13,725 nt of DNA from Candidatus Margulisiibacteriota bacterium (GTDB lineage Bacteria; Margulisbacteria; WOR-1; O2-12-FULL-45-9), in contig JAHIZU010000142.1 in NCBI GenBank assembly GCA_018814265.1, positions 1-13,725 of the forward strand, read 5' to 3'. Below, piece by piece: positions 12,522-13,725 of the stretch (positions within the stretch are counted from its first letter, which is position 1; every line of letters starts with the position of its first letter). The notes below the pieces were generated by a model. That model saw only the letters and a list, made by a program, of their open reading frames with translations. It had not been told where the DNA came from and made no database searches. A program made the translations under genes and the position numbers.

Positions 12522-13725
12522 ATGGATTTTGAAAAAAAAGTATTCGATAGGAAAGCAAAAATCGGGATTGTTGGCTTGGGTTATGTTGGGCTTCCTTTAG
12601 CGGTTGAATTTGCCAAGCTTGATTTTTATGTAATTGGCATTGAGCAGAACCCAAAAAGGAAGGAGATGATTAATCGAGGCACTAATTATATCTCCGATGT
12701 CTCTGCGGAAGAATTGAGAAGTGTTGTTGAACAGGGCAGGTTGAAAGCTGCTGATGATTATTCGCTGCTCAAAGAAGTTGATGCAATCTGTATCTGTGTC
12801 CCAACCCCGCTCGACAAAAACAAACAACCAGATATTTCTTATGTCAAATCTGTGACCCAGAATATTTCTAAAATCCTAAGAAAAGGACAGCTGGTAGTAT
12901 TGGAAAGTACAACCTATCCTGGTACGACAGAAGAAATAGTTTTGTCGAAATTGGAATCCTCTGGGCTGGAGATTGGCAAGGATTTTTTTCTTGCCTTTTC
13001 CCCTGAAAGAGTTGACCCTGGCAATAAAAATTTCAAGACTAAAGATATCCCAAAAGTTATTGGTGGTGTTACCCCCAGGTGTGGTGAGTTGGCGAAACTG
13101 TTGTATTCACAGATAATCAGCAAAATATATTTGGTTTCTTCTCCCAGAGTAGCCGAAATGGAAAAGCTTTTGGAGAATGTTTTTCGAAGTGTAAATATTG
13201 CTTTGGTAAATGAAATGGCTATTCTTTGCAGGAAGATGGACATTGATGTGTGGGAAGTTATTGAGGCGGCCAAGACCAAGCCTTATGGCTTTATGCCTTT
13301 TTATCCTGGACCAGGAATAGGCGGGCACTGTATTCCTTTGGATCCCTTTTATCTCTCTTGGAGGGCAAAAGAATTTGATCTAACTACCCGTTTTATTGAG
13401 TTGGCAGGCGAAATTAACGATAGAATGCCTGAGTATGTTGTTCAATTAGTTCAAGATGGGTTGAATCAAAACTGCAAAAGTTTGAAGGGCTCAAATATCC
13501 TGGTTTTAGGTGCGGCTTATAAAAAGGACATCGATGATTGGCGGGAGTCTCCTTCCTTAAAAATAATAGAAATCCTGGAGAAAAAAGGGGCGATCGTTAA
13601 TTATAATGATCCCTTTATTGCGGAAGTAAAGATTGCGGGTAAGATGCACTCTTCTTTGGCGTTGGATAATACCATCCTGAAGGAGAGCGATTGCGTAGTA
13701 ATTGCGACCAATCACACACAATACG
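12522..13725 (+). CDS. UDP-N-acetylhexosamine 6-dehydrogenase (WbpA type), 3'-partial
   Basis: 401 codons are visible and the frame is open to the edge; family members have about 430-440 residues, so little is missing. KIGIVGLGYVGLPLA (13-27) is the NAD-binding Rossmann start. ICVPTPLD (91-98), VVLESTTYPGTTEE (125-138), AFSPERVDPG (158-167) and EKLLENVFRSVNIALVNE (214-231) are family motifs. GPGIGGHCIPLDPFYLSW (263-280) carries the catalytic Cys270, and VLGAAYKKDIDDWRESPS lies near the C-terminal domain. The combination with FIELAGEIN resembles WbpA, which oxidises UDP-GlcNAc to UDP-GlcNAc uronate; UDP-GalNAc or UDP-ManNAc are possible alternatives. The enzyme would feed an acidic amino-sugar to the polymer exported by the two preceding products. 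AAGGAG (12507-12512) lies 9 bp before the ATG. Confidence 0.93.
   Translation, partial: MDFEKKVFDRKAKIGIVGLGYVGLPLAVEFAKLDFYVIGIEQNPKRKEMINRGTNYISDVSAEELRSVVEQGRLKAADDYSLLKEVDAICICVPTPLDKNKQPDISYVKSVTQNISKILRKGQLVVLESTTYPGTTEEIVLSKLESSGLEIGKDFFLAFSPERVDPGNKNFKTKDIPKVIGGVTPRCGELAKLLYSQIISKIYLVSSPRVAEMEKLLENVFRSVNIALVNEMAILCRKMDIDVWEVIEAAKTKPYGFMPFYPGPGIGGHCIPLDPFYLSWRAKEFDLTTRFIELAGEINDRMPEYVVQLVQDGLNQNCKSLKGSNILVLGAAYKKDIDDWRESPSLKIIEILEKKGAIVNYNDPFIAEVKIAGKMHSSLALDNTILKESDCVVIATNHTQY

Noticed and set aside
1..13725. tRNA, rRNA or riboswitch elements
   Set aside because: Non-coding space is limited to 8233-8616 and 9820-9983 plus a few short gaps; nothing there resembles a cloverleaf, an rRNA segment or a known riboswitch core.

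Overview
The window is a surface-polysaccharide and nucleotide-sugar region of a bacterium with an outer membrane, implied by a Wza-type export protein. Coding is dense, with ATGA/TAATG overlaps. The mix of split transketolase, B12/radical-SAM enzyme, heptose-kinase-like GHMP kinase, GT-C membrane proteins and small excisionase-type HTH regulators suggests an uncultivated phylum such as Omnitrophota. That placement is a guess from gene content only.

Positions 1-5809 (+ strand, sampled lines GC-rich) form one tight operon. It holds the C-terminal subunit of a split transketolase (5' end outside the window), a DegT-fold PLP enzyme whose catalytic Lys is replaced by His, and a B12-binding radical SAM enzyme. 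These are followed by an HddA-like sugar kinase, a GT2 glycosyltransferase with two C-terminal membrane helices (GtrB/DPM1 type) and a GtrA-type flippase. The PLP enzyme resembles the sugar 3-dehydratases RfbH/E1 and ColD rather than an aminotransferase. The first four genes look like a pathway for an unusual deoxy, branched or heptose sugar. The last two look like lipid-linked sugar transfer and flipping.

Positions 5771-8232 (- strand, becoming very AT-rich towards 8232) hold a two-gene operon that converges on gtrA and overlaps it by 39 bp. It encodes a secreted or anchored beta-rich protein and a multi-spanning GT-C (GT39-like) glycosyltransferase, a plausible extracytoplasmic partner for the GT2/GtrA pair.

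Positions 8275-9875 are a complete 1.6-kb insertion sequence. It has a DD35E rve-type transposase, imperfect terminal inverted repeats each built of two sub-repeats, and a 5-bp target duplication ACTAG on both sides. Its removal rebuilds a compact divergent promoter region of about 145 bp. Promoters in both arms put their -10 boxes 8-10 nt from the start codons, so both first genes look leaderless. The right arm also has five TGAC boxes, mostly at 10-bp steps, running into the -35 box.

Positions 9984-13725 (+ strand) are a capsule/EPS export operon: an excisionase/BldC-type HTH protein, a Wza-like periplasmic/outer-membrane export protein with three SLBB repeats, a Wzz-type chain-length protein without a kinase domain, and a UDP-HexNAc 6-dehydrogenase of WbpA type cut by the window end.
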